In this document: positions 45,350 to 53,744 of the stretch, one piece after another
How positions within the stretch are numbered: the stretch's first letter is position 1
Layout: each line of letters opens with the position of its first letter
DNA from: JACPFJ01 sp036504875
Lineage (GTDB): Bacteria; Desulfobacterota; Desulfuromonadia; Geobacterales; Pseudopelobacteraceae
DNA length: 64,000 nucleotides
Direction of reading: 5' to 3'
Assembly (NCBI GenBank): GCA_036504875.1
Contig: DASXUK010000067.1
Location: 1-64,000, forward strand
Program-made: the position numbers and the translations under genes
Notes under the pieces: generated by a model
Seen by the model: the letters and a program-made list of their open reading frames with translations, nothing else
Told to the model about the DNA's origin: nothing
Database searches by the model: none

Positions 45350-47230
45350 TTATTTTTTCTTGCTCTTGGTCTTTTCCTTGGCGGGTTTAGCCTTTGAACC
45401 CTTTGCTTTTTTCTTGCCTTTAGACTTGGCTTTCTTGCTTTTACTAATCTTGCGGGGTTCCGGGTTAAATTCATCACGAATATTGTTAAGCAGGACCGAT
45501 GTCTCTTCCTGATTGGGATCAGCCTTTTTAGCAGCTTCAAGGATCTCTTTGGCCTCACTTAGCCGGCCGGTCTTCATGTACAAACGCCCTAGGGCGTTTA
45601 GTGAGCGGGCATGATCAGGCTTGATTTCGATAGCTTTTTTATAGCTGGCAATCGCGCTTTCGTAATCTTTCTTGAAGTCGTAGATCAATCCTAATTTGTA
45701 GTGGTTATTAGGATCCTCCGGAAAAAGTTCTACAGTGCCTTTAAGCAGGTCAGTGATCTCATCGTACTGTTTATTTTTGACGTATATGGAGACAAGCGAA
45801 TTACGAGTCTCCATATCCTGTTTTTGTTGTGTCAGAACCTTTTTGAAATGTTCTACAGCCTGCTCATTCATTCCTTTGGATTTATACAGTATGCCGATCT
45901 CTCGATTAGCATCAACGTTGTCAGGCGACTGTTTCAATACCGCCAGATAGCTCTCAATTGCCAGATTGATTTCCTTATTGCGGGCGAAGATCCTGGCCAA
46001 CTTAATTTGAATATCCGGGCTGTCCGGCTTAAGCTTGAGGAATTCCCCATATTGCTCCACGGCCTGCGGGTGACTTCCCCGTGTCAGATAGATATCGGCC
46101 AGACGCAGCCTGGCATCGGCATTATCTGGCTTGACCTGTATGGCTCGCCGATATGCTACCGCTGCCTCATCCAGCAGATTCCTTTTTTCATAAAGGATGC
46201 CAAGATTCAGATAGACATCACTACTGTTGCTATTGCGATGAGCCGCCTCCTGGTAGGCAACAATTGCCTCTGAATCTTTGCCCACCGTACGATACAGATT
46301 ACCAAGCTTCTCATAGGTGTCAACCGAATCAGGCTTTTCCTTCAGCAAGGCTATCAGTGACTCGATCTCCTTTTCCGGAGTGCCAGGTGCGGCCGGCTTG
46401 TCAAGCTGCTGCTGGGACACGTCCACTGCCGGCGGCGCCGATTTGGATGGCTTGCCACCCATAAAAGATTCATATTCAGCCAGCTTTTTATCACCCAATT
46501 TTTCGTAGATGCCGGCCTTCATAAGGTGGATAGTCTTGTTTTGTGGATTGATCAGCTCGGCCTTTTTGAGTTCTTCCAGGGCCTTGTCCGTTTCATTGCG
46601 CTCCAAAAGGATCTTGGCAATCCCGATATGGGCTGTCTCATTATTAGGATTACTGTTAAGCGCCCGTCGGTACTCCTCCAGCGCCTTGTCCGGCTGGCCG
46701 GTATTGACATAGATCTCGGCCAGGCCGATAAACACCCCCGGATCGGGGGTAAGCTCACGAGCCGCTTCATTGTAGTGATAAAGGGCCAGAGAGTAGACCT
46801 TCCGCTCCGCCAGTATACGAGCCATGGCACGATGGTAATTAGGATTGGGTATCGAAGAAAGCCCTCGGGCAAGTTCTACCGAGGCCTCGTCATTCAGCCC
46901 TTTCTGTGCATAGAGTAGCCCCAGATTGCCGCTCGCCAACGGAAAGGAGCGTTCCTGTTTCAGGGCCTTGCGGTACTCACCAATGGCTCCGTCAAGATTG
47001 CCAACCCGCTCAAGCTGAAGCGCCGTGATATAATGCCCGGCGCCACCATCAGGGCAGAGAGAGAGAATTTTTGCTTCTGTCTGGCGTTGCTGAACATCAT
47101 CCTTGATGCTTTCCAGCTGGCCGGTGAGCTCGAGCGCTTCCTTGCAGCTATCATTCCCAAAGCCCCAGCTGAAGCCGGTCAGCAGCAGAGCAGCACACAC
47201 AAGTGCACAGTAAGTACGTATTATATGCAT
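45350..47230 (-). CDS. Exported TPR-repeat protein with Lys-rich tail
   Basis: A 626-residue protein with a signal peptide (MHIIRTYCALVCAALLLTGFSWG). It is then nearly all tetratricopeptide repeats, about 12-13 units of 34 residues, such as GEYRKALKQERSFPLASGNL, AVAYRRAIQVKPDNADARLR and ASYKKAIEIKPDHARSLNAL. The last 40 residues are Lys-rich (SKSKKAKSKGKKKAKGSK and related). TPRs make protein-protein contacts; the basic tail may bind polyanions such as DNA or polysaccharide. Function not identified. The upstream region is shared with the divergent HDOD gene. Confidence 0.85.
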   Translation of the reverse strand: MHIIRTYCALVCAALLLTGFSWGFGNDSCKEALELTGQLESIKDDVQQRQTEAKILSLCPDGGAGHYITALQLERVGNLDGAIGEYRKALKQERSFPLASGNLGLLYAQKGLNDEASVELARGLSSIPNPNYHRAMARILAERKVYSLALYHYNEAARELTPDPGVFIGLAEIYVNTGQPDKALEEYRRALNSNPNNETAHIGIAKILLERNETDKALEELKKAELINPQNKTIHLMKAGIYEKLGDKKLAEYESFMGGKPSKSAPPAVDVSQQQLDKPAAPGTPEKEIESLIALLKEKPDSVDTYEKLGNLYRTVGKDSEAIVAYQEAAHRNSNSSDVYLNLGILYEKRNLLDEAAVAYRRAIQVKPDNADARLRLADIYLTRGSHPQAVEQYGEFLKLKPDSPDIQIKLARIFARNKEINLAIESYLAVLKQSPDNVDANREIGILYKSKGMNEQAVEHFKKVLTQQKQDMETRNSLVSIYVKNKQYDEITDLLKGTVELFPEDPNNHYKLGLIYDFKKDYESAIASYKKAIEIKPDHARSLNALGRLYMKTGRLSEAKEILEAAKKADPNQEETSVLLNNIRDEFNPEPRKISKSKKAKSKGKKKAKGSKAKPAKEKTKSKKK

Positions 47231-47314
47231 GTATAAGTTCCTTAACTGGTTCTTGTAACAGGGTCGGGATTATACATACCCTTGAACAAAAATTCAATTA
47301 ATTAGGGTAAAATC

Positions 47315-47344
47315 TTGATTCTTTAGGATTTATTACGATATAAT
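47315..47344 (+). promoter_or_regulatory. Sigma-70 promoter of the HDOD gene
   Basis: TTGATT (47315-47320), 18-bp spacer, consensus TATAAT (47339-47344), 63 bp before the ATG. Confidence 0.7.
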
Positions 47345-47406
47345 CTGACGCCCTGAAGAAGTTAGCGGGTCGACAAAAGGCATCAGAAAGCTGCAAGGAG
47401 CAGGAA

Positions 47407-48255
47407 ATGAACAGAGATCTTGAACAATTGATAATGACCGCCAGCGATCTGCCCACTATTCCGGTCGTAGCCACTAAAGTTATGCAGCTTATTGAGAGTG
47501 AAGCCGCTACTGCGGAGGAACTTGCCCGTATTGTATCAGCCGATCCGGCTGTGGCCGCACGCGTTTTAAAAATATCCAATTCCTCCTTTTATGGCTGCCA
47601 GCGACAGATCCAAACCCTCTCGCATGCGATCATGATGCTGGGCTACAACACCTTGCGAAGCCTGGTAGTGGCTGCATCGGTCAAGCAGGTTTACAAACCC
47701 TACGGCCTAACCGAGAAGATGCTCTGGGAACATTCCTTCGGTGCCGGATTGGCTGCCCGCATTATTGCTCATCACACCCGGATGGTGAATGAAGAAGAGG
47801 CCTTCCTGGGTGGACTTTTCCATGATATCGGCAAGATCATTATGAACTTTTTTGACAGCCAGCAATTCCAGTCGGTTATGCAGAAGTGTTACAATGATGA
47901 AATTACTTTTCTAGAGGCTGAACAGCAGGTTTATTCCTACACCCATGCAGAGGTAGGCGGACTGGTTATCAAAAAGTGGAATTTTCCGGAAATGCTGATG
48001 AAGGCTATCTTGGAACATCACCATTTCAACTTTGAGGAAGACGAAGATCCCTGTCAAATCAGACTTACCTGTGTAGTAGGGCTGGCCAATCTGTTTTGTC
48101 ACAAATTAGGAATCGGGGTTCGGGAGCCGGAGGAGAATCTTGAGCTTCACACTACCATTCCGGCCACACTGCTAAATCTGGACGAGACTCGCCTTAACAA
48201 CATTCTGAAGATCTTTGGTGAAGCCTATACTCTGGATAAGAGTTTTTTCAACTGA
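47407..48255 (+). CDS. HDOD-domain signalling protein
   Basis: A 282-residue HDOD domain protein: LPTIPVVATKVMQLI, ISADPAVAARVLKISNSSFYG and HAIMMLGYNTLRSLVV are the usual HDOD landmarks, with a GGLFHDIGK motif that retains an HD pair. HDOD proteins act in signal transduction, often with two-component or motility systems in deltaproteobacteria; catalysis is usually lost, though the HD pair is present here. It has its own promoter. GGAG lies before the ATG. Confidence 0.92.
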   Translation: MNRDLEQLIMTASDLPTIPVVATKVMQLIESEAATAEELARIVSADPAVAARVLKISNSSFYGCQRQIQTLSHAIMMLGYNTLRSLVVAASVKQVYKPYGLTEKMLWEHSFGAGLAARIIAHHTRMVNEEEAFLGGLFHDIGKIIMNFFDSQQFQSVMQKCYNDEITFLEAEQQVYSYTHAEVGGLVIKKWNFPEMLMKAILEHHHFNFEEDEDPCQIRLTCVVGLANLFCHKLGIGVREPEENLELHTTIPATLLNLDETRLNNILKIFGEAYTLDKSFFN

Positions 48256-48419
48256 CCTTAATTACAATCGAAATCGCTCAAGCCTACCAGCTGAATTAAT
48301 TTTTTGCTGGCATTCATGGTATAGCGGCGGGAAATTTTCTGCCGACCTCCCTTGTTTGATCAACCTCATTTAGCTGCCCGCTCAAATCTGCCTCCAGTCA
48401 CTGTGATCGAGAATGCAGT

Positions 48420-48448
48420 TTGATTTTTTTTATTCGAAAATATATACT
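48420..48448 (+). promoter_or_regulatory. Promoter of def-fmt-DUF116
   Basis: TTGATT (48420-48425), a 17-bp A/T-rich spacer, and TATACT (48443-48448) precede the def ATG by 38 bp. The rest of 48256-48486 holds nothing that I can support. Confidence 0.6.
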
Positions 48449-48486
48449 GATATAAGAAAAAAAGCCTGTAAGGATGCATAAAATAT

Positions 48487-48996
48487 ATGATTCGTACAAT
48501 TCTCACCTATCCTAACCCTGCGCTTAAAAAAAAATCAGCGCCGGTAACAATAATTACCGATGATATCCGGGTACTTGCCAAAGATATGGCAGAAACCATG
48601 TATGATGCGCCTGGTGTTGGCCTGGCAGCTCCCCAGATCGGCGTAAATCAACGACTGATTGTTATAGATGTATCTGGTCGGGATGAACTGCCCGATCTGA
48701 TAACAGCTATTAACCCGGTAATCATTCATGCCGAAGGCGAAGCCTATGAAGAAGAGGGCTGCCTATCTGTTCCGAAATATGCTGCCAATGTACGCCGTCA
48801 TGCCTCGGTAATTGTTAAGGCGCTCGACCTGGAAGGACATGAAAAAACCTGGCAGGCCGATGACCTGCTGGCGATTGCTTTTCAGCATGAAATAGACCAT
48901 CTGGATGGCATACTTTTTATAGACCATCTCTCACCTCTTAAGCGCGATCTTTTCTTGCGTAAGTTGCGCAAGACGAACGAATTGGAGGCTTCATGA
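48487..48996 (+). CDS. def: Peptide deformylase
   Basis: A 169-residue peptide deformylase, which removes the N-terminal formyl group from new proteins. The three motifs are intact: GVGLAAPQ (residues 43-50), EGCLS (90-94, metal Cys92), and QHEIDH (His134, Glu135, His138). It overlaps fmt by ATGA, so the two opposing steps of formyl-methionine use are coupled. The ribosome-binding site is distant and weak. Confidence 0.97.
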   Translation: MIRTILTYPNPALKKKSAPVTIITDDIRVLAKDMAETMYDAPGVGLAAPQIGVNQRLIVIDVSGRDELPDLITAINPVIIHAEGEAYEEEGCLSVPKYAANVRRHASVIVKALDLEGHEKTWQADDLLAIAFQHEIDHLDGILFIDHLSPLKRDLFLRKLRKTNELEAS

Positions 48997-49946
48997 CCGG
49001 CTGGCGAATAATCTTCATGGGCACACCTGAATTCGCCTGCCCTACATTACAGTTGCTCATAGAACGGGGCGAAAATCTGGTCTCTGTTGTCACTCAGCCG
49101 GACCGCCCCAAAGGGCGCGGGCAGAAATTGATGCCACCGCCGGTCAAGGAACTTTCGTTACAGCATGGCATTCCGGTTCTGCAAACCCAAAAGGTTCGTG
49201 ATCCAGCGTTTGTTGAAACCATCCTGCAATTAAAACCGGACCTGATCGTGGTGGTGGCATTCGGCCAGATACTCCCCAAGGCGTTGCTGGACATCCCGCC
49301 CAAGGGGTGCATCAATGTACATGCATCGCTGTTGCCGCGTTACAGGGGCGCTGCGCCGCTGAACTGGTGCATCATAAACGGCGAGACAGAGACCGGCGTT
49401 ACCACCATGCTGATGGATCCCGGCCTGGACACCGGCCCGATGCTGCTCAAGCAGGCCACCGGCATTGAAGAAAATGAAAGCATACTTTCGCTACATGATC
49501 GCATGTCCCTGATCGGCGCCCGACTTTTAGGCGAGACTTTAGACGGATTGAAAGCCGGTCAGATTGCGCCGCAAGAGCAGGAGAACAGCCAGAGCTGCTA
49601 TGCCCCCATGCTGAAAAAAGAGGATGGCTTGATCAACTGGTATCGCGATGCCCGCACCATCCACAACCAGGTACGCGGCATGACAGTCTGGCCCGGCGCC
49701 TACACCTTTTTAAACCGACAACCGCTGAAGATCTACCGTACCAGGATCGGCACAGGGGCTGGGCTGCCCGGCTCTGTCCTGCGGGCTGAACGTAGTGTCT
49801 TGGAAGTGGCTTGCCTGAACGGCAGTTTACTTATTGAAGAACTGCAACTGGCCGGCAAAAAACGGCTTGACTCGGCCGACTTCCTGTCCGGTTGTCCTAT
49901 CTCGCCTGGCACCCTTTTCACCAGCAATGATAATGGAGAAAATTAA
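48993..49946 (+). CDS. fmt: Methionyl-tRNA formyltransferase
   Basis: A 317-residue Fmt that formylates initiator Met-tRNA using 10-formyl-THF. Motifs: FMGTPEFACPTL at the N-terminus, QPDRPKGRGQKL, and the catalytic HASLLPRYRGAAPLNW with GETETGVTTMLMDPGLDTG. The C-terminal tRNA-binding domain is present. It begins within the def stop and is followed after 3 bp by the DUF116 gene. Confidence 0.97.
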   Translation: MTGWRIIFMGTPEFACPTLQLLIERGENLVSVVTQPDRPKGRGQKLMPPPVKELSLQHGIPVLQTQKVRDPAFVETILQLKPDLIVVVAFGQILPKALLDIPPKGCINVHASLLPRYRGAAPLNWCIINGETETGVTTMLMDPGLDTGPMLLKQATGIEENESILSLHDRMSLIGARLLGETLDGLKAGQIAPQEQENSQSCYAPMLKKEDGLINWYRDARTIHNQVRGMTVWPGAYTFLNRQPLKIYRTRIGTGAGLPGSVLRAERSVLEVACLNGSLLIEELQLAGKKRLDSADFLSGCPISPGTLFTSNDNGEN

Positions 49947-49949
49947 CTA

Positions 49950-50723
49950 GTGACCCTTCCCGAAAACCCCTCGCCACCACGTAAAAGATTATTTGTTTCT
50001 TTAATGGGAATAACCTGCCTGATCCTGGTCGGCTTGATCTTCCTGGTCTGGTGGATCCCTAACAGGGGATTAGCCAACATACACCCCAATCTTCCCAATA
50101 TAGTAGGCATCATCATGGCAGTACTCTCCGGAGTTGCCATTCTGGGCACCGGCCTACTGGTCCTAACCACGGCACTGAGCAAAGACATTCTCTTTACCCG
50201 TTTCATGCGCCTGGTGGTGATCAAGTTCCTGTTGCCGATGATCGAGATGGTAGGCCGTGGCCTGGGACTGGACAAGGACAGTATCCGTCAGTCCTTCATT
50301 GCCATGAATAACAGTCTGGTTACTTCCCAGCGCCAAAAAGTCAGACCGGACCGCGTTCTGGTTCTGCTTCCCCACTGCATTCAACTGTTCGACTGCGAGA
50401 TCAAGGTTACCGGAGATATCCACAAATGTGTTCAATGCGGCCGCTGCGACATCAAGGGCCTGGTAGAGATCGGCCGCAAATACAATATCGATATCTCGGT
50501 GGCCACCGGCGGCACCCTGGCCCGCAAAGTCATTGTTGAAAAACGGCCCAAGCTGGTCCTGGCAGTTGCCTGCGAGCGCGACCTCACCTCCGGGATAAAG
50601 GATTGTTACCCGTTACCGGTTATCGGCATCCTCAACGATCGCCCCTTTGGCCCCTGCTTCAACACCACCGTCGACGTGGCCAAGATCGACGCTGCCCTCA
50701 GCCAGGTCATTCTACAGGAATAG
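49950..50723 (+). CDS. DUF116 membrane protein with Cys-rich site
   Basis: A 257-residue protein with two N-terminal membrane segments (about 16-36 and 50-72) and a DUF116 domain: LLPHCIQLFDC, HKCVQCGRCDIKGLVEI, VACERDLTSGIKDCYPLPVIG, NDRPFGPCFNTTVDV. Conserved cysteines suggest a metal or iron-sulfur centre. Function unknown. Its GTG start lies 3 bp after fmt, the usual neighbour in Geobacter-type genomes. Confidence 0.88.
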   Translation: MTLPENPSPPRKRLFVSLMGITCLILVGLIFLVWWIPNRGLANIHPNLPNIVGIIMAVLSGVAILGTGLLVLTTALSKDILFTRFMRLVVIKFLLPMIEMVGRGLGLDKDSIRQSFIAMNNSLVTSQRQKVRPDRVLVLLPHCIQLFDCEIKVTGDIHKCVQCGRCDIKGLVEIGRKYNIDISVATGGTLARKVIVEKRPKLVLAVACERDLTSGIKDCYPLPVIGILNDRPFGPCFNTTVDVAKIDAALSQVILQE

Positions 50724-50791
50724 CATTAGAGTCAGCAGCCTAGAGACATGAAGAGTCGGGCCAGCCATCTATTTATTACGCTTTATATATC

Positions 50792-51568
50792 TCATTTGGC
50801 ACCAGGTTTTGGCCTGACAAACTTTTCTCCATTCAGCTTTATTCCCCTGAGGACTTCTCCCGTTTTTACTGTAACAGCCTTGGGGTTTTTGCCGCCGTAC
50901 GCCCCCATGAATGCGCCGTCTTCAGGAGCTCCACCGCCGTAGATATCCCTGATTCGCAGATAATAACTTCCGGCTTCGCCGACCCTCAGTCGAAAGGCCC
51001 CATCCCTGTTGGTTCGCTCGGATACAAATAGTGGCCTGTCATTCATTGTCGATTGTTTGTGGGCAAAGACCATGGCATTTTCAACCGGTTTACCTGCTTC
51101 ATCGATTACGTACCCCTCAAGAGCGGTAATACCAGCGGTTTTGGTAATGAGTGAACGCGAAAACGGATCTGCACCCTTAATGATGCCGGCATCAGAAGGC
51201 ACTGACTGGTTGACCCAGTATTTCTGTGTGCCGGCATAGTACAGATCACCTTCGGAGGGCGGCCCAATTATCTCATTGCTTCCTTTTCTCAGGATTGCTC
51301 CGATAAAGTACGTGCCGGCAGGCAGTTCAACTGCAAAGGTGCCTGCATCATCAAGAGGTTCCACAACGTCTGGTACACGCCAATATTTTTCCGGCATTGG
51401 AGAAGGTCCGATTGCTTCGTTGAAGAAGTACACCATACCTTTGCTCAAAGGTTTTCCGTCACGCGACTGCACGACACCCTTTATTTTACCTTTCATACTT
51501 TCCCCGGCGGTAACGCCGGATGTAACTGCCAGTGTCAACACAAGAATTATGAACAGCACACGCCTCAT
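50792..51568 (-). CDS. Exported carboxypeptidase-regulatory-like protein
   Basis: A 258-residue exported protein. A signal peptide is at 1-22. It has two carboxypeptidase-regulatory-like beta-sandwich units (GKIKGVVQSRDGKPLSKGMVY... and ALEGYVIDEAGKPVENAMVFA), each with a domain that ends in a Y/GDLYY or GAYGGKNPKAVTV sequence. The latter resembles the YGANPLALEDG-type segments in the next gene, so both share an unrecognised module. The start at 51568 has AGGAGG 6 bases upstream and overlaps the previous stop as TGATG, so coupled translation is likely. Confidence 0.82.
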   Translation of the reverse strand: MRRVLFIILVLTLAVTSGVTAGESMKGKIKGVVQSRDGKPLSKGMVYFFNEAIGPSPMPEKYWRVPDVVEPLDDAGTFAVELPAGTYFIGAILRKGSNEIIGPPSEGDLYYAGTQKYWVNQSVPSDAGIIKGADPFSRSLITKTAGITALEGYVIDEAGKPVENAMVFAHKQSTMNDRPLFVSERTNRDGAFRLRVGEAGSYYLRIRDIYGGGAPEDGAFMGAYGGKNPKAVTVKTGEVLRGIKLNGEKFVRPKPGAK

Positions 51569-53571
51569 CACCTACCTCCTTTTCGGGGGCCAGCCCCTTT
51601 GACAGGGGAGGAGAGGATCGGAAGGATAGTTACTTTTCCGAGCTCCGGATCCCGTTCCCTGTCGAAAACAGTTGTACGTATTTGTGCCACATCATTGTTT
51701 CCCCACCAGTTCCCTTCCAGAGGAATATCGGTGGAGAGACGTTCACCAAGCTGATAATTATAGCGTAGATTATCCGCGATGGTGTTGTCCTTAACAAGCG
51801 GGTGCATATAATAGCGAATATCGGGAATATAGGTATCCGCTGAAGAATCAACGGACTTTTGACCGGAAGGCACCAAAAACAGTCCGATTCCATTCTCTGC
51901 TATCAGATTGCCGCGTATCTCCACCGGCCCTTCCAGCCGGTGATAGCGTATGCCAACATCATTGTTTCTGATCTCATTATGCTCAATGACCAGTTCCGCC
52001 CTGCCGAAACGGATCCCTTCCTTATTGTTGCGGAATACCGAATCACTGATAATCGCACGTGAAAAATGAACCTGAAGGCCGCTAAAGGCATGCTCGAAAA
52101 TTGTATGCTTGATGATATTTTCCTCTCCAGACGTGAACAGGAGCAGATATGACCAGTCTCCCGGCCGAGGCTCACGTTCCGCCGACATAAAACGGATCGG
52201 TCGGTCAGGAGTCCCTCTGGCGATAATCCTGCCAAGGACACGAAGTTCTCCGTCACCAACGCCATCACCGTCCCGATCAATACGCTTGAAGCGGATAACG
52301 GTTCCCGGGGCAATTCGCAGGGTTGCCCCACGGGTGATCAGCACTGTTCCTTCGATCAGCACCTCGCCGCTCCAGACCGTGTCGTGGTCAATAACAGGTG
52401 GCGCCTTGAGGACTCGCGTGTCGGCTGTTTCTATCGGTAAAGGTGGTTCGTGCCGCGAAACCTCTGCCATGACCCGGCCAACGGCAATATCGGCAGTTGC
52501 CGCTCCTTGATTGACGGTTACAGCATGGTCCGGATTTGCCTCATACAGCCCGTAGAGTTCTCCCTTGAGCGGGGATTCTCCACCATACTGCCGGGCTACG
52601 AGACAATATGATCCTGCTTTGTTCACGGGAAGGAAATATCTGCCGTTTGCATCGGTGCGTACCATGTTTTCTGAAGCGAGACGAAGGTGGTGCATCTGAA
52701 AGGTTTTGTCCGGATCACGTAGATAGGCTGTTACCTGAAGGTCCTGTGCCGGTTTACCATCCCTGTCTGTAACACGTCCGGCGATCCCCATGCCTGTTTT
52801 CAAAGGCTCGCGCTCCCTGAAACGGGCAAGCTCGGCCCGAGATCGCTTAACCGTCACATCCGACGCAAGGAACGCTTGAAGGTCATCCTTGGGATGGCAT
52901 GATATCTCAACACTAATCTCACGTCCATCTTCAAGCGCCAGAGGGTTCGCACCGTAGAAACAAAACAAGTCACCCTTTGAGAGAGGCATTTTCCCTGCAC
53001 TGTCCACTCTTTTTCTCGCAACCAGAAGATATGATCCTGGGGGCGGAGTAAATCTGAATTCGCCATTACCATTCGTACTCTTTGTTTCAAGTCCCAAACC
53101 GCGCACGTTTTTTTCGGAGAGCGCATACAGGGAAACCTGTGCCTCGCTGACCGGCTTGCCCTTATAGCGTAAACTGCCTGCGATTCTGGATGTTTCAGCA
53201 ACTTTTTGCATGGGCATGGTGAGGGGGGTGGCTGCAAAGGGCAGCCAGAGGGGTTTGTTCTCCACTTTGACCGGATTTGCACCGTGAAAGGCATAAAATT
53301 TCTTATTGTTCTCTGTGCCTGACGCGGAAAGAAAATACGTTCCTCCCGGCACTTCCAGCCGGAAAAACCCAGGTTTCTGTCCAGGTGTCGAAATCAGCGG
53401 ATTGTTGTCGGCAAGCAAATCCCGCAAGGAGAGGTACCCCTTCACAACCGCCCCGTCAAGAGGTCCCTGGTCAGTGACAACAATACCTTCGACAGTGGTT
53501 GCCCCGGCATGGGCGCACAAAAATAGCATTATGATAAAAGAGAGTAAATACGAAAGGTTACCTGATATCAC
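51568..53571 (-). CDS. Exported protein with CarboxypepD-like units and a right-handed beta-helix
   Basis: A 667-residue exported protein. The GTG at 53571 was chosen because GAGGGGG lies 6 bases upstream and gives a signal peptide (hydrophobic LSYLLSFIIMLFLCAHAGA). Residues about 25-380 hold three regulatory-like beta sandwiches, each ending in a similar Y-x-x-(G)-A-N-P segment (FYAFHGANPVKVE, FCFYGANPLALEDG, YGLYEANPDHAVTV). Residues about 410-640 form a right-handed beta-helix (TLRIAPGTVIRF, NIIKHTIFEHAFSGLQVHFS, VIEHNEIRNNDVGIRYH, GNLIAENGIGLFL). Such helices bind or cut polysaccharides, or act as adhesins. A terminator stands just ahead of the start. Confidence 0.82.
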   Translation of the reverse strand: MISGNLSYLLSFIIMLFLCAHAGATTVEGIVVTDQGPLDGAVVKGYLSLRDLLADNNPLISTPGQKPGFFRLEVPGGTYFLSASGTENNKKFYAFHGANPVKVENKPLWLPFAATPLTMPMQKVAETSRIAGSLRYKGKPVSEAQVSLYALSEKNVRGLGLETKSTNGNGEFRFTPPPGSYLLVARKRVDSAGKMPLSKGDLFCFYGANPLALEDGREISVEISCHPKDDLQAFLASDVTVKRSRAELARFREREPLKTGMGIAGRVTDRDGKPAQDLQVTAYLRDPDKTFQMHHLRLASENMVRTDANGRYFLPVNKAGSYCLVARQYGGESPLKGELYGLYEANPDHAVTVNQGAATADIAVGRVMAEVSRHEPPLPIETADTRVLKAPPVIDHDTVWSGEVLIEGTVLITRGATLRIAPGTVIRFKRIDRDGDGVGDGELRVLGRIIARGTPDRPIRFMSAEREPRPGDWSYLLLFTSGEENIIKHTIFEHAFSGLQVHFSRAIISDSVFRNNKEGIRFGRAELVIEHNEIRNNDVGIRYHRLEGPVEIRGNLIAENGIGLFLVPSGQKSVDSSADTYIPDIRYYMHPLVKDNTIADNLRYNYQLGERLSTDIPLEGNWWGNNDVAQIRTTVFDRERDPELGKVTILPILSSPVKGAGPRKGGR

Positions 53572-53584
53572 GCATATCCCCCTC

Positions 53585-53614
53585 AAAAAAACAACGCCGC
53601 ATTTCTGCGGCGTT
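53585..53614 (-). terminator. Intrinsic terminator or attenuator ahead of the beta-helix gene
   Basis: AACGCCGCA (53614-53606) pairs with TGCGGCGTT (53601-53593) around a GAAA loop; T7 follows (53591-53585). It lies 21 bp after the 19-codon ORF and 13 bp before the GTG at 53571, so there is no room for a promoter between them. Confidence 0.9.
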
Positions 53615-53635
53615 ATACATGTATTTCTTTCCTGT

Positions 53636-53695
53636 TCAGCATGGATGAATATCAGCTTGGCCAACAATGCGAGGCTTTGTATAACGCTTCTTCAT
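53636..53695 (-). CDS. 19-residue small ORF, possible peptide precursor or leader peptide
   Basis: ATG at 53695 is preceded by a near-perfect TGGAGGTGAT site with good spacing. The product is MKKRYTKPRIVGQADIHPC, stop TGA. It lies 49 bp after the stop of the giant gene and 21 bp before a perfect terminator. The core RYTKPRI resembles the leader motif KxYxKPxI/L found in several radical-SAM and lasso-type peptide precursors, and the product ends in Cys. No modifying enzyme is visible in the window. Alternatively it is a leader peptide of an attenuator. It is too short for ordinary gene finders, so it is easily missed. I recognise no family. Confidence 0.6.
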   Translation of the reverse strand: MKKRYTKPRIVGQADIHPC

Positions 53696-53744
53696 GATTC
53701 ATCACCTCCATTTCATGCAGTTAAGTAGATTTGTGTCATGCACA

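Noticed and set aside
53572..53667. Longer N-terminus for the beta-helix gene
   Set aside because: It would run through the terminator and over the small ORF in another frame; the GTG at 53571 has a strong ribosome-binding site and begins the signal peptide.
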